Counted from the stretch's first letter, positions 30,862 to 41,943 are shown. The stretch is 64,000 nucleotides of DNA from Lichina pygmaea (GCA_963422465.1 OY730171.1:1116001-1180000), one strand, 5' to 3'. Notes: a model not told the origin generated them from the letters alone. Program-made: numbers and translations.

Positions 30862-32499
30862 TCATGCACTCTTGCACCTGGTCTGCTGTCTCCCTCTACG
30901 CACTGGTGGTAATTCCCACTCCAGCAGCACTTGCCCAAGTCTCTGAATAACAGTGTCCTCATCCTTTCGACCGGCATCCGACGCACTTCCGAGGAATTTC
31001 AGGAAGATCTGCCCAAGTTGATCCAAGATGCCTGATTGCCGCCCGCGGACAACATGTGTTGCCATGTGACTGAGGACCTCGCAAGTCCAAGAGTCATCTA
31101 CCCAAAAAACCAACAAACATTAGCATCACCTTTCATCAAGTAGATTCATGACAAGTAGCAGACAATCAAGAACATTAGCGTCTTCGGAGTAGGACACATA
31201 CCCAGGTACTTCCTTGCGTTCTCAACAGACAATCCATAGATGAGTTCAAAGGCACGATAGTCATCATCGTGCAGCTCCGCCGCTGCCAGCTCAAACACAC
31301 GCAAGTCTGTCTTCAGAGCCCCATGATTGGCTGCCTCGTTGCCTGGCGCCACGTCGACGGAAGGAATCTTCATGTGGTCTCGCTGAAACTCACGAAAGAA
31401 CCTCACCCGGATCGGCAACATGACTACCCTGACATCAGCCTATACCCATGACCAGAGGTTAGTGAGAGTCATGCTCAGCTGGAAACATCAAGAGTAACAT
31501 ACCCCCAGCGCTTCTAGTTTCACTGCCAACTGGCTGTTACTAGCCTATACCCGCGACCAGAGGTTAGCAAGAGTCATGCTCAACTTGAAACATCAATGAC
31601 AACATACCTTCAGCGACTGGGGCGGCATGGTGTAGCGGGAAGCTGGTGAGAGTTTCCCACTACGTGGCACCCATGACCCGGAACTAGTGGTGTCAGGCCT
31701 GGAGAACCTGACTAAACTAGTCGTCAGTTCGAATCTGACCCACCCCACATTCTGCCACAAAAACCCCCGAGATTCATAGAACTTGTCTAAGATGTACTCC
31801 TCGCAAGATGTATGAAAACCCCCAAGAAATAGCTCACCCAATATCCGTCAAGATCCACAAAACCCTCATTACTGTGGTTTTCCTATTTCCCCTACGGGTT
31901 TTGGGGTTTTCCCACAGTACGTACACTACAAACCACGGGGTGTACGGTAAATGCGTGAGGTCCCCGAGTCAAGTCTACCAGAGACAAAAATCCTTCAAGA
32001 AGTTCTGCATGGCTTAACAGCCAAATCAGTGTAAGAATCAAATCAAAATCAAAAAAACCTTCAGCGACTGTAACTTGTCGAGGATGGACAACTCTTCTGG
32101 GTTGCCGAATCTGGTCCCACCATTCTTGACAACCACGCATTCTTTCCACAGTCTGTGAAGCTCGAGCTCTATGGCACTCTTTGGGTCCATGGTCGACGGG
32201 TGCATGGCTCTTTTGAGAACAGCGATTTCAAGCTTCTATTTGATTCAACAAATCAATACCTTAGAAAAAGTATTTGAAAAAGACTGGCAAGAACAACTCA
32301 CTGTTGTCTTTGATGAGGACGAGATTGTATCCGCTGAGGGTTCGACATGGGATGGCTGTGTTGGAAAGTCTGACGAGGGGTTGGATGGTGATGGCGGAGG
32401 TCCTGACGAGGGGTTGGACGGTGGTGGGGGAGGGCCGGATGAAGGGTCAAACGGGCGGTGGCGGGTGACAGCGGGTAGGTGTCTTGCGAATGGTTTCAT
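30862..32499 (-). CDS. Unrecognised spliced gene, interrupted by a SINE
   Basis: Exons 32499-32302, 32235-32059, then (past a SINE) 31544-31503, 31439-31202 and 31097-30862 all join in frame: 66 + 59 + 14 + 157 residues, 296 in all, with stop TGA at 30862-30864. The first exon is Pro/Ser-rich; the next contains charged, helix-forming sequence; the fourth contains VAPGNEAANHGALKTDLRVF, and the last is rich in Leu, Gly and Gln. I do not recognise the family. A 437-bp SINE sits exactly where the second exon meets its intron. The target duplication copies the exon end and the first GT: the copy on the SINE-proximal side keeps a good GTATGT donor, whereas the copy next to the exon reads GTTTTT. 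The gene is therefore probably impaired unless an alternative splice is used. ATG 32499 is a guess; the frame is open upstream. Confidence 0.5.
31440..31607 (-). repeat. Two near-identical 63-nt introns flanking a 42-nt exon
   Basis: The introns at 31607-31545 and 31502-31440 are the same length and agree at about 53 of 63 positions, both running from GTATGTT to GGGTATAG around a shared core TGAGCATGACTCT. The exon between them encodes ASNSQLAVKLEALG. Confidence 0.8.
31620..32056 (+). mobile_element. SINE copy 1 with tRNA-like head and A-rich tail
   Basis: It is flanked by a perfect 14-bp duplication, ACCTTCAGCGACTG, at 31606-31619 and 32057-32070. The head (about 31620-31750) has an A-box-like TGGTGTAGCGG near 31629 and a B-box-like AGTTCGAATCT near 31727 followed by GACCCACCCCA, i.e. 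a Pol III-type tRNA-derived promoter region. The body has no coding frame. The 3' end GTGTAAGAATCAAATC runs into an A-rich tail. Its 3' end is shared with copy 2 at 30.5 kb. Confidence 0.82.
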
Positions 32500-32673
32500 T
32501 CGTCGGCCAAATCTTTGCTTGATTCGCCTCACAGACAGATTACCACTATTAGCCAAGCTGACAATTGTCCCAGGACATCGAGACGATGGGCTGCCATAGG
32601 TTAGTGAGTGGAGGATGAAATATAAGCGGAGTGAGAAGGACGAACATGACAAAAGGAAATGGGGAAGAGGGAC

Positions 32674-32924
32674 GAGACGGACGACGGTGGTGGAAGGAGA
32701 GCAGGCCGAGACGGTCGACGGTGGTGGAAGGAGAGGAGGCCGAGACAGACGACGGTGGTGGAAGGAGAGAAGGCCGAGACGGACGACAGTGGTGGGAGGA
32801 GAGGAGGCCGAGACGGACGACAGTGATGGAAGGAGAGGAGGCCGAGACGGACAACAGTGATGGAAGGAGAGGAGGCTGAGACGGACGACCTTGGCGGAAG
32901 GAACGATGGACGAGACGGACGATA
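32674..32924 (+). repeat. 34-bp minisatellite, about 7.4 units
   Basis: Units beginning GAGACGG or GAGACAG start at 32674, 32708, 32742, 32776, 32810, 32844, 32878 and 32912, exactly 34 bp apart. The last unit is broken after GAGACGGACGATA by the TIR element and resumes on its far side at 33943 as TAGTGGTGGAAGGA. Because 34 is not a multiple of 3, long open frames appear in several frames on both strands here; none is a gene. Confidence 0.92.
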
Positions 32925-33942
32925 CCCGTGCCTTGGAGGTACTTCGTACCTCCCACTCCCTCGCAAGCGAGGTCGGGACACCCTTACTCCGTAAGGGTGT
33001 CCGACAGCGCAACGGTGCGCAACGGTCCCACACAAAATTAAGCTGAATTGGTGTCGACCATCTTCAAACCACCATAACTTCTCAACAACATGGTCAAATC
33101 ATACACTGAGGCCGAGGATCATATCCAGGAAGCTCTTGGTTCTATTCTTCCTGACACAGAGTTCTCAATCCCAGAATAGCTAGCAGATTCAATGTTCCTG
33201 CACGATGTCTTGAAAGTCACCTCAAGGGAACTCCTTCTCGAAGTGGTAAGATTCCGGCCAACAGGAAGCTCTGTCCAGCTGACAAGGCAGTAGTGGCTAG
33301 AGCAAAGGAGGAAGCAAAGGCAGTGAAAGAAGCAGAGAAAGCAGCAGCAGCTAAAGTGAAGGAAGATGCAAATATAGCAAAAGAGATAGCAAAGACAGCA
33401 AAGAAAGCAACGCAGATGATGATGGTGGGCATGGTGGGGCAACATTGGTGGAGCCGGACGAGTGAGTGACAGCGGAGCCAGTGATGGTGGAGCCAGCAAT
33501 CACCACAGCCTTTCAACAACACCACGAATCTCCGGACAAGGCGACACCTTGGGTACTGATAGAATATCTGATGTAGAATCAGATAGGCCCATAAAATATA
33601 CAGTTTTATTGCTCTGTTGTAAAGTTATTACTGTTGTAAATTTGATCTGTCAAGGATCTGTTATTGGTCTAGTAGCTACTATAGTTTCTCAGCAATGCTA
33701 TAAAATTTACGAGAGTTCTAAAACTTCAGGGATTATACTAGAGAAGTAGGGGAATCAGATAAGCATATCAGATTTCAATTTAGTCGTTACGTTGTGAAGT
33801 TATAGAACTGCAAAGCTGATTTTCTGGAAGATGATCGTTGCGCTGTCCACACCGTTGCGCTGTCGGACACCCTTACGGAGTAAGGGTGTCCCGACCGAGC
33901 TAGCGAGGGGAGGGGAGGTACGAAGTACCTCCAAGGCACGGG
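32925..33942. mobile_element. TIR DNA transposon (Tc1/mariner-pogo type), inactive
   Basis: A 92-bp terminal inverted repeat occupies 32925-33016 and 33851-33942. Both ends abut a TA (32923-32924 and 33943-33944), the target duplication of Tc1/mariner elements. Each repeat contains its own palindromes, GGAGGTAC-TTC-GTACCTCC and GGACACCCTTAC-TCC-GTAAGGGTGTCC, so the ends can fold alone or together. The 1018-bp length is too short for a complete transposase plus these ends, and the internal coding remnant is broken. Confidence 0.88.
33090..33450 (+). pseudogene. Broken transposase-like N-terminal remnant
   Basis: The frame starting at ATG 33090 begins MVKSYTEAEDHIQEALGSIL and meets a stop at 33176-33178. 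In a shifted frame RFNVPARCLESHLKGTPSRS continues, then a Lys/Ala-rich stretch. The order (short helix, then a helix-turn-helix ending SHLKG) is like the psq-type DNA-binding start of pogo/Fot1 transposases. Stops and at least one frameshift disable it, and no DDE domain follows. Assignment rests on pattern alone. Confidence 0.4.
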
Positions 33943-33944
33943 TA

Positions 33945-34438
33945 GTGGTGGAAGGAAATAGGAAAGGAGCGTATTTGTAGTGGTATGGCGTCATTCATTA
34001 GTCATCGATACTATACAAGTCGGGCCGCAGAGTTCATTTGGAAGTGCCTAAGTAGGGCTAGGCTAGCAGTCACGTGTGGTGTCACATGACATGGCAACCA
34101 CACAGGGAAGGTTTTTCGCTCTTGAGACACATGACTACTATGCTCTTGAGGTTTTCCTTACCAACTACATAGAATCCCCAGTATAATCTAGCCTAGCTAG
34201 CTTTAGAATAATGTAGGAATTCAATCAATCAATCAATCTCCATGGCAATAAAATAAAAAAGACAGTCGAGGTGCAGAATCTCGGAATACTGAGTGTTGGG
34301 TGATACTGAGCGCCACGTGATCGGTTACGGTACCGTACCGTAGTACACCACGCCCCGGTAGCTGGAGTATCCCAAGACTGTTCAACTGATATCATCATAT
34401 CCGTGCCCGCGAGAACACGTTCGTCCTGGCCAATACGG
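33945..34438. other. Spacer between the mobile-element island and DSL1
   Basis: It holds the residual minisatellite unit, a (CAAT)n-like run at about 34217-34230, and a GGTTACGGTACCGTACCGTAG string near 34322-34342 just upstream of DSL1. The promoter of DSL1 must lie here. No exon is seen. Confidence 0.45.
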
Positions 34439-37182
34439 ATGTCGTCGCCGACAAGATCTGAGCTTGGCCATGCCATTCTAACCTTCGTTGAGCGCGACGA
34501 CTATCCAGAGTCGGACCTCGTGGTTTCCGCGGACCTTGCTCCTTCTGCTGTTCCTGCTGCGTTGAAGTTGCTCAGCGATGCGCGTGAAGCAATCCGAGTA
34601 TGCAACGCAATCGGGATGGCTTGCTTGGATCTCTTCGCTGAAAGAAGTTGTTGCATAGGATCGTGTTCGAGGCCAAAGTCGAGACGTTTCCGCCGAGGTC
34701 GATGCGTGGCTTGCTCAGGCGAGGCAGCTTCAACGAGACGTTGGAAATGCCGAGGCCGCCGCGCGGGAGATTGCTCGGCTGGATCAAGAAGGTGATCGCC
34801 TCGAGAAGCAGGTCCGAGACTTGGCCAACAAGCACCAATTCCTGAGAAGGGAGATCTCCTTTAACCAGAAACTGTTTGAGAGTCTAGAAGCCCTCAATGC
34901 CGATAGAAACCGGCTAAGAGCAGCTGAGGATTCACTTGCCAACGATGACATCGCGTCGGCTGTGCAAGGGCTTCGTAGCGTGGAGGACGACATCGAGGCT
35001 TCTCCAGCTTTACAAGAAACCTCGGCACTTAATCTACTTCGAGTCCGCGTCGCGGAAGTCAGGATAGCCGTCGCGGACAAGCTCACGACATGCTGGAACA
35101 GCTACGTGGCGTTGAACACAGACGAAAGGCGACTTCTGATCAGACAGATTGAGGACGGTTGGTGATCTATCGCAAGGAGCTGCCCTAAATCTCTTGCTCA
35201 TACATGCAGGCCACTCGCAGGTTGCACTTGGCTCGACCGTTGCTGGACTCAACGAACTTGGTCTTCTCGGCTCCCAGCTTGAGCTGTTCTCCCGCAGCCT
35301 TCAAGAGGTTATCATCGGCCCTCTTTTAAGCCAAGATTATAAGTCTGGTGCTCGACGTACCTTGGTGGAGGATGATGGGGTGCAAGTACAGGAAGTGGAC
35401 ACGCCTGCTACCGCTGGAGCTTGTGTCAAAGACATACGAACGCTGTTAAACTTCTTGAATGGTCACCTACCAACATCAGTGACATTACCTCTATCGATGA
35501 TACTCCTCCCTAAAGTGACAGCCGTTTTAATCACCCAATGGCTGAATCCCTCCCTTCCCGTGGGACTGGATGGTCTTGTCGGCTTTTGCAACGTTCTGGC
35601 TGATGTTGATCTTCTTTGTGATCTTATCGAAACCTTCGGCTGGCAAGGAGAAGCTAATCTCAAAGACTGGGTTGAAGATGTCCCATACTCATGGTTGAAC
35701 AAACGCAGAGACGACATACTGGATCTAACGAGGAGCTTAATGCTATGCCAGCTTGGCCCGCTCAAAAGAGTCGAAAGGACGGAAACGCAGAGAGTGTCTT
35801 CTAACGACCATCAGCTGGTTGCAGAAGGCAATGAAGATGGGAAGCATGCCCTTCCAGACTTTGGCAAACACTTTGTAGCAACTGACGCATCATCTCCGAA
35901 AGAAGTGGAGGATGGGGACATGAGCGCCTGGGGGATCGAAGATGATGGAGATGGTTCGGGCGGAGATCAGGGTGCAGAAGACCCGAACGACCTGGATGAT
36001 GCGTGGGGATTCAATCAGGACACAGGCGACGACACCCAAGCAATGGAGAAGCAAGACGTCAACGGACAGAACACGCGGAGAGAGGACAAGCCCCCATATC
36101 ACACCTCGCCTTCCGAACACGACATGACGCTACGCGAGACCTATTGTGTCAGCTACCTGCCGGATTCGATTCTACGGCTAATGGATCGCACCCTCCGCGA
36201 CTTTTTTAGTTTGTTGCAGCCAGCGTGAGTCAAAATCACCTCCAAGCCTGGCCTTCGCTGACGCCGAACCAGTTCAAATGCGCCCTACAAAGCCGTTGCA
36301 CCAGCAGCAACAGGTCTCGTGGTGCTCCCCCCTTTGGTCTTATCAATGTATCGAGCCCTGAGTCCTCGCCATTACCAAAAACATGACAGCGGAAATATGC
36401 TGCTGTACAACGACGCCATGTGGCTGGGGGAACAACTTCGCAAACTGAATGAAGACCTGTCTAATTACTGCGCTGCCAAGGCGCTGAAACCAGGCAGGGA
36501 GTTGAGCTTGACATCTGATGCAATCGGCGTGGAAAATTTTGCAAAATCGGCCTACAGAAAAGAGATGGATATCCAGCGAGCCCGACTTGCCGATCTGCTC
36601 GAGCCCGCAAGAGGCTTTGAGAACTGCACCGTGGAGCCTTTCTCCGCTAGGTGTGATGCGGCCGTGAACGGGGTAGTCAGCCATCTCAGGCAGCTAAACA
36701 TCTCGTGGAAAGGCGTACTGTCACGGTCAGCGCTGCTTCAGTCCTTAGGGTCGTTGCTCTCGAACGTCGTTCACACGATCATGACCGACATTGAGGACAT
36801 GAGTGACATATCCGAGCTGGAGTCGAACCAGCTGGCGACTCTATGCGGGAGGATATCTGGTCTCGAGGATCTCTTCTTACCTGATGACGACGCAGAGCCA
36901 ACCAAACGACGAGGCGGTGATGGTGGTGAAGAAGAGGATGAGGCAGGCCATACGATGCCGCTGACGGCCATCTACACGCCCAACTGGTTCAAGTTTCAGT
37001 TCCTCGTCAATATCCTCGAGAGCACCCTCGCCGATATCCGCTATCTCTGGACAGAGGGCGAACTCGGGCTTGAGTTCTCGGCCGACGAGGTGATCGAACT
37101 CATCGAGGCCTTGTTTGCCGACTCGGAAGTCAGGCGTCGCACCATCGGCGACATCAAGAGGGGCTCGACTGCGAGCCGGTAG
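34439..37182 (+). CDS. DSL1: DSL1/ZW10-type vesicle tethering protein
   Basis: Four exons, 34439-34597, 34659-35157, 35210-36224 and 36273-37182, give 2583 nt and 860 residues. This is the fungal Dsl1/ZW10 family, a subunit of the ER tether that captures Golgi-derived COPI vesicles together with ER SNAREs. An N-terminal coiled-coil half (RDRVRGQSRDVSAEVDAWLA onward) is followed by an acidic, disordered insert that carries two Trp motifs, SAWGIEDDGDG at about residue 456 and DDAWGFNQD at about 482. These resemble the acidic lasso that binds COPI in yeast Dsl1. The C-terminal half has ETYCVSYLPDSILRLMDRTL, MLLYNDAMWL and SDISELESNQLATLCGRISG, characteristic of the fungal family. ATG 34439 is the first in-frame ATG. 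Confidence 0.88.
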
Positions 37183-37714
37183 TCGTGGGGATAGATTTTT
37201 GTGATGGGAAGGGGGAAGACCAAGGCAAGGCTGACGCTGCGACTGGGCTCCCCAGGCCCGCCGGCAGCAAGTGCCGTCAGTGCTTCTTCGAACATTGTGC
37301 GGTACAGTCCGCTGTCTAACTCGACGACGAAGTATTTCACGTATGATTCTCGTCAAGTTCGAAGGATTCAGCAAATGCCAACAGGACCACGCGTTGTCGA
37401 GTCCACATGGGTCCTCATCTATACCACAGTAAACTCCATCTCTAGGGACATCGTTGACTGGCCGGTTGGCATTCCGAATCGTCCGTAGGCTCTCGGCAGG
37501 TCCTGAGTGGGGTAGGTACTGTGGAACTAGTTTAGGCATACTATCTAAGCTAGGTTCTAGGCTCTCCTATTTGCCCACCCGGAGGGTTCCTCCTCGCTAA
37601 AGATTGGGAGCCCTTCCGCTAAAGTAAGGGGCTGCTTTAGGGCTTGAAGATATCAGCCTTACCGGTAGTGGCCCCACCACATTGCGGCGTGGAACGACCT
37701 GGCGGTGGACGACA
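37183..37714. other. Intergenic region upstream of YTM1
   Basis: No supported exon. A pair of short related words, GCTAAAG...GAGCCCTTCCGCTAAAGTAAGG, lies at about 37597-37632. The YTM1 promoter is expected here. Confidence 0.4.
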
Positions 37715-39272
37715 ATGGAGCTCTTGACAGGAGACCAGAGGCCGCCGACAGAGGCCAGGCCTGAACCTCAGGTGCGCATCCACTTCACCACTAAGCTCAG
37801 GGATTTGAGCCTCGCGGACGATACTGGGCCCATCCTTGTACCCACCAGTGAGTCCATCAAAACGACAGTCGAGTAATTATTTGTCTAACTCTGTCCGGAG
37901 CGGCAACACAGATCTACGAAGATATGGGCTGTCGACGCTGGTGAACCATCTACTTGGAAGTGAGAAGCCGATCCCATTTGATTTCCTCATCAATGGCGCC
38001 TTCCTCCAAACGACTGTCGAGGAATTCCTTGCTGCTCGTGGTTATTCGTCCGAGAGTACTGTTGCCGTGGAATATGTCCGGAGTATCCTCCCACCAGCTC
38101 ACCTGGCGTCCTACGAGCATGACGACTGGATCGGCGCGGTGGACGCCCTTTCTCGGAGCTCTCACGCTGGGTCGTCGGCCGGAGATTCTCAGAAACCGCC
38201 ACCTGGAAGGGAAAGGATCGTGTCGGGATGCTATGACGGCCATCTGGTTGTCTGGGATATGTCCTCGCACATGCTAGCGACGATAAATGCGTCTACGGAT
38301 GATCGCTACAGCGCCGGTGTCAAGGCGGTCAAGTTCTTGACGCCGTCGCAAATCGTTTCTTCTGGTCTGGATCGAGTGATCCGGCTGTGGGATTACAAGG
38401 AATCTTCAGACCACACGACAGCAGATTCAAAGCCAAGACTGGAACTTTACGGCCATCGTGCAAGCGTCGATGACCTCGACGTGCATTGGCCGTCACGGCG
38501 CATACTGTCCGCCTCGGCAGATCACACTGTTGGCTTATGGACCATCAGTAAAGCCGACGCGCCCGCAGCGCCCGAAGCGTTGGTCTCGCCGAATGCAGAC
38601 CCGTCGACCGCAAAACGACGGAAACTGGCACCCTCAAACAACACCCCAAAGCGAGGTCCCATCTCGCAGCTGAGATCTCATTCGGCACCTGTTTCATCCG
38701 TGATCTTTGCCCACAAGGACACTACGGTCGCCTACTCTACGTCGTGGGATCATACGCTGCGCACGTGGGATCTACCTACGGCATCTCTAGTCGACACACG
38801 GACGACGGCTCACTCGCTGCTCTCGGTGTGCGAGCTTCCAGCGTTGCATCTGCTCGCGGCGGGGACGTCGGCGCGGCACATCACGCTGGTGGACCCGCGC
38901 GCGTCGGCGACGACGGTATCGGCGATGACGCTGAGAGGCCACACCAACGCCGTCGTGTCGTTGGCGCGGGATCCGAACAACACGTTTGGGCTAGTCAGCG
39001 GGAGTCACGATGGTACGTGCCGCGTATGGGACGTGCGGTCGACGAGGCCAGGACGGGCGCAAGACAGCGCTGGGGTCAGCGAAGGCGCCATCTGCGAGAG
39101 CGTCTACACCATCCCACGAGACTCGACGACGGGCAAGAGCAAGAGAGGATCGGCGCCCGGTCAGGGCTGCAAGGTCTTTGACGTTGTCTGGGACGAGCAC
39201 GTCGGCATCGTGAGCGCCGGCGAGGACAAGAGGCTGCAGATCAACAAAGGCCGGGACGAGCGGGGCTCGTGA
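37715..39272 (+). CDS. YTM1: YTM1: WD-repeat ribosome biogenesis factor
   Basis: Two exons, 37715-37847 and 37912-39272 (64-nt intron, branch CTAAC), encode 497 residues. Ytm1 works with Erb1 and Nop7 (PeBoW complex) in 60S subunit maturation and is pulled off pre-60S particles by the Rea1 ATPase through its N-terminal ubiquitin-like domain. That domain is visible: VRIHFTTKLRDLSLADDTGP and, across the splice, ILVPTNLRRYGLSTLVNHLL, then PFDFLINGAFL. A beta-propeller follows with WD-type blades, for example VSGCYDGHLVVWDM, SSGLDRVIRLWDY, SASADHTVGLWTI, YSTSWDHTLRTWDL and SGSHDGTCRVWDV. It ends SAGEDKRLQINKG. Length agrees with the family (about 460-500). Confidence 0.94.
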
Positions 39273-40522
39273 TATCTCCCTGGTGTGAGGTCGTGGGCGA
39301 TTCAGAAAGGAGGGAGAGGGAGAGGGAGAGTACTCGCGACCAGCCAACCCAGAGAATCCAAACGCCGCTCTTGTTCCCAAAGTCAATATATGTGATTTCT
39401 GTTCCCAAAAGAACCCCACACCTTCGAGCAGTGAAGCTACAGTATAGCACCGTGAACTCGACTCCAGCAGGTCCCTTCTGTTGATGAAGTACTTTGTTTT
39501 CCTCCTTCCGTCTCTCTTCTTTTTCTTCTCCATCTTCTCTCTTTTTCTCTTCCTTCTCTCTGGGCATGTAGTGTCTGTTTTTCCGCAACGGAAGAAGACA
39601 GAAGACCAAAAGGTAGAAAGCAGAAAGCAAAAAGGCAGGGAATAGAGAAAAGAAGACGAGAAACTAGGACGCAAGTCCTTTTCAGCCTTTGGATCTTTTA
39701 GAGAGCACAGATGATTGGATGATGGCCACTGTGGTGATGATGGTGGTGCTGGTGCTGGTGAGAAGAATTTCTTCAGGATTATCCACGTACAGAACTCAAT
39801 TAGCACGAGCAATCTATCAGGCAATCTACACTAGTGATCAACTAATCAGACAGTCAAGCACTCTAGCACTCTAGTAGTCTTGGCACTCTGGCAATCGAAC
39901 TATAAGCACAACCACAACTATCCTAGCATCACGACATGCTAGCAATCAAGCACTCTGGCAATCAAGTAATTGAGCAATCAAGTAATTGAGCAATCAGGCA
40001 TTCAACACAGCCACAAGCACTCGTCGCACTCTAAAAAACCACGGTGCTGTACTTAGCACCGAAGAAACTCTAGCACTACCGTACAGCACTGTGACAGTCA
40101 AGCACCAGCGATGAAGCTTTCGAGTAGCCAAGCAAATAAGCCCTCGAGTACCCTACTGCTGAACGGTACCGTAACAATTTGTGTCATAGACTATTTGGTC
40201 CTCTAAGTCCACTACCGGTACCGTACTACTCCGATCATTCGATGCTCGAGCAGAGTGATCATCCTTGTTTCTCGTATCAAAACGCCCGAAAAGACATGAT
40301 GGACCCTATGAAGACCCGACAGACTCCATAGAAAATCGACAAGCTTCACATACAACCGGCTGAAATGACCGAAAAGCTGTTTGGTTGCCTAGCTCAAATA
40401 CAGTAAGTAAGTATGCTGCACCAGCCCGTCTGCTGCTACTTACATACTCCACCTACCTGAATTACACACAGACGTTCACAGAAACGTTCAGACGCGCATA
40501 GGCACATACGGTAATTTGATGA
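39273..40522. other. Convergent intergenic region with interspersed short repeats
   Basis: Between the 3' ends of YTM1 and RAM2. Recurring words such as CACTCTAGCACTCTAG, GCAATCAAGCA and AAGTAATTGAGCAATC fill about 39780-40140. A purine/pyrimidine-asymmetric block (TTTTTCTTCTCC and similar) lies at 39495-39560, and GGTACCGTA words occur at about 40165 and 40215. No exon is supported. Confidence 0.5.
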
Positions 40523-41943
40523 TCAGGCGGAAGCAGTGGCCTGGTTCAACAGCGCCTTGCGGTAGTTCCAGTAGTTTGCTCGGATGGGGTCGTACTTCTC
40601 AGCGAGGAGGTCTAGGGCCTGTTCATCGGTGTTTTTTCCCAGGTGTTGGGAATTTAGTCAGCCTTGTATGAGCCATCCTATTCGAGACGTGGCCGTGGCT
40701 TGCAAGAAAAATCATTTGGGCAGAGAGCACCTGAAAAGAAGACTCTTCTTGCTTACTGACAATGAAATAAAGGGGAGAAAGAACCATACCTTTGCTGCGT
40801 CATGCTTGCTCCCCTCATCTTCGCTGTAGATCTCAGCGAGTAGGTCGAGCGCGTGAGACGAGCGGATGGTGTCTGGGCGGGAAATGTCTGCAAAGGGAAG
40901 AATAAAGTCGGTGACGCTCGATAGAGGGCTCTGGGTCTTTTCTAGGACGCTGTACACGGCGCGTTAGGTATCAGATGAGAGGCTTTGAAGAAAGGCCTCT
41001 GGCCGTCAGGAGCACGGTGGGGCTCACCCGCGAAGATAGTTCCACGGACTCTGATTTTGAGGGGCCATTCCTATGGCATCTTTGACATAGCTTTAGCAGA
41101 CATCATCAGCAAGGAAGTCCCTGAGGATGGTGGAGAGGTAACTGATGGTGGTCGGACCTGATCTCTCTCTCCACGGTCACGTCATCGACCGGAGTACCCC
41201 TGCCGAATACTATGTAGTACCTGTGGCTCCAGGCGGAATTGTTTCTGATGTCACGAACGAGGAGGTCCTCGACGCTTCCCATCTCGCTGTCCCAAAGATC
41301 GAAACGCCTGACGAGCCACTGTCTGTCGGCTCAATTAGCTCAGCTGTGGCAATTGTTGAAGCGACCCGCTCTACCTGTAAGACCAGACGTGGTAGTTCTT
41401 GGCGTCCCTGTCGAACATCTTCTCCATAAAATCTGCCTCGCCGCAAGGATCATCCAGCTTGTCGACGATCACCTGGCGATGGTGCCTACGAGCTCGAGGT
41501 ACGCCATCAGCGGCGGTTTGGGGCAGCAACGGACCGCATCCGGCCAGCTTACCATATCTGATAGTTCTTTTGGTGCTGGAGGGCAACGCCGTTCAGCCAC
41601 TCGATCTCTCCCTTCAGGTCAGTGCCGAGCGCGAAGAGGGTCTTTGCACGGTAGAGCCTAGAATGCAGCCCCAGCACGATCAGTCGAAGGCGATGCGAGC
41701 TTGCCAGTCCATCGGAAATATGTACCAGACCGTGTAATGTCCCGGGTTTAGCCGTATGATATGCTCGGTGAGATTGAGCACTCTCATACTGTGCTCATCG
41801 GCCGCCATGACGGCGCGAAGGTATGCCATCGCCTCGCTGTACTCTTCCGTGTAGGCGATTGCGGCAAGGGGGTTTGGGCCGCCATCATCCTGCGGGATGG
41901 GAGCGACGTCCGCCCAGGCAGGGTCCATAGCATAGATCTGCAT
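40523..41943 (-). CDS. RAM2: Farnesyltransferase/geranylgeranyltransferase-I alpha subunit, with a one-base frameshift
   Basis: Seven exons, 41943-41726, 41657-41553, 41485-41375, 41323-41158, 41090-41028, 40949-40790 and 40618-40523, all with matching phases, would give about 305 residues. The subunit pairs with a beta subunit to attach farnesyl or geranylgeranyl groups to CaaX proteins. Protein-prenyltransferase alpha repeats are clear: HQKNYQIWHHRQ, DAKNYHVWSYRQWLVRRFDL, IRNNSAWSHRYYIVFGRG and APQNQSPWNYLRG. Within the fourth exon the frame must shift by one base between WDSEMG and VEDLLVRDIRN. The DNA there is a G4 run (plus strand CCCC, 41278-41281), and one fewer G restores the family sequence. 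Nothing else in the gene is damaged, so an assembly or sequencing error is as likely as a real lesion. Confidence 0.88.

Noticed and set aside
31620-31750. A functional tRNA gene in the SINE head
   Set aside because: A and B boxes are present but about 100 bp apart, the anticodon arm does not fold well, and the segment lies between 14-bp duplications with an A-rich 3' tail, so it is a SINE head.
32245-33033. Minus-strand frame of about 262 codons through the minisatellite
   Set aside because: The 34-bp repeat keeps several frames open with repetitive Leu/Ser/Pro text. Only the end near 32302-32499 is used, as a possible exon of the adjacent gene.
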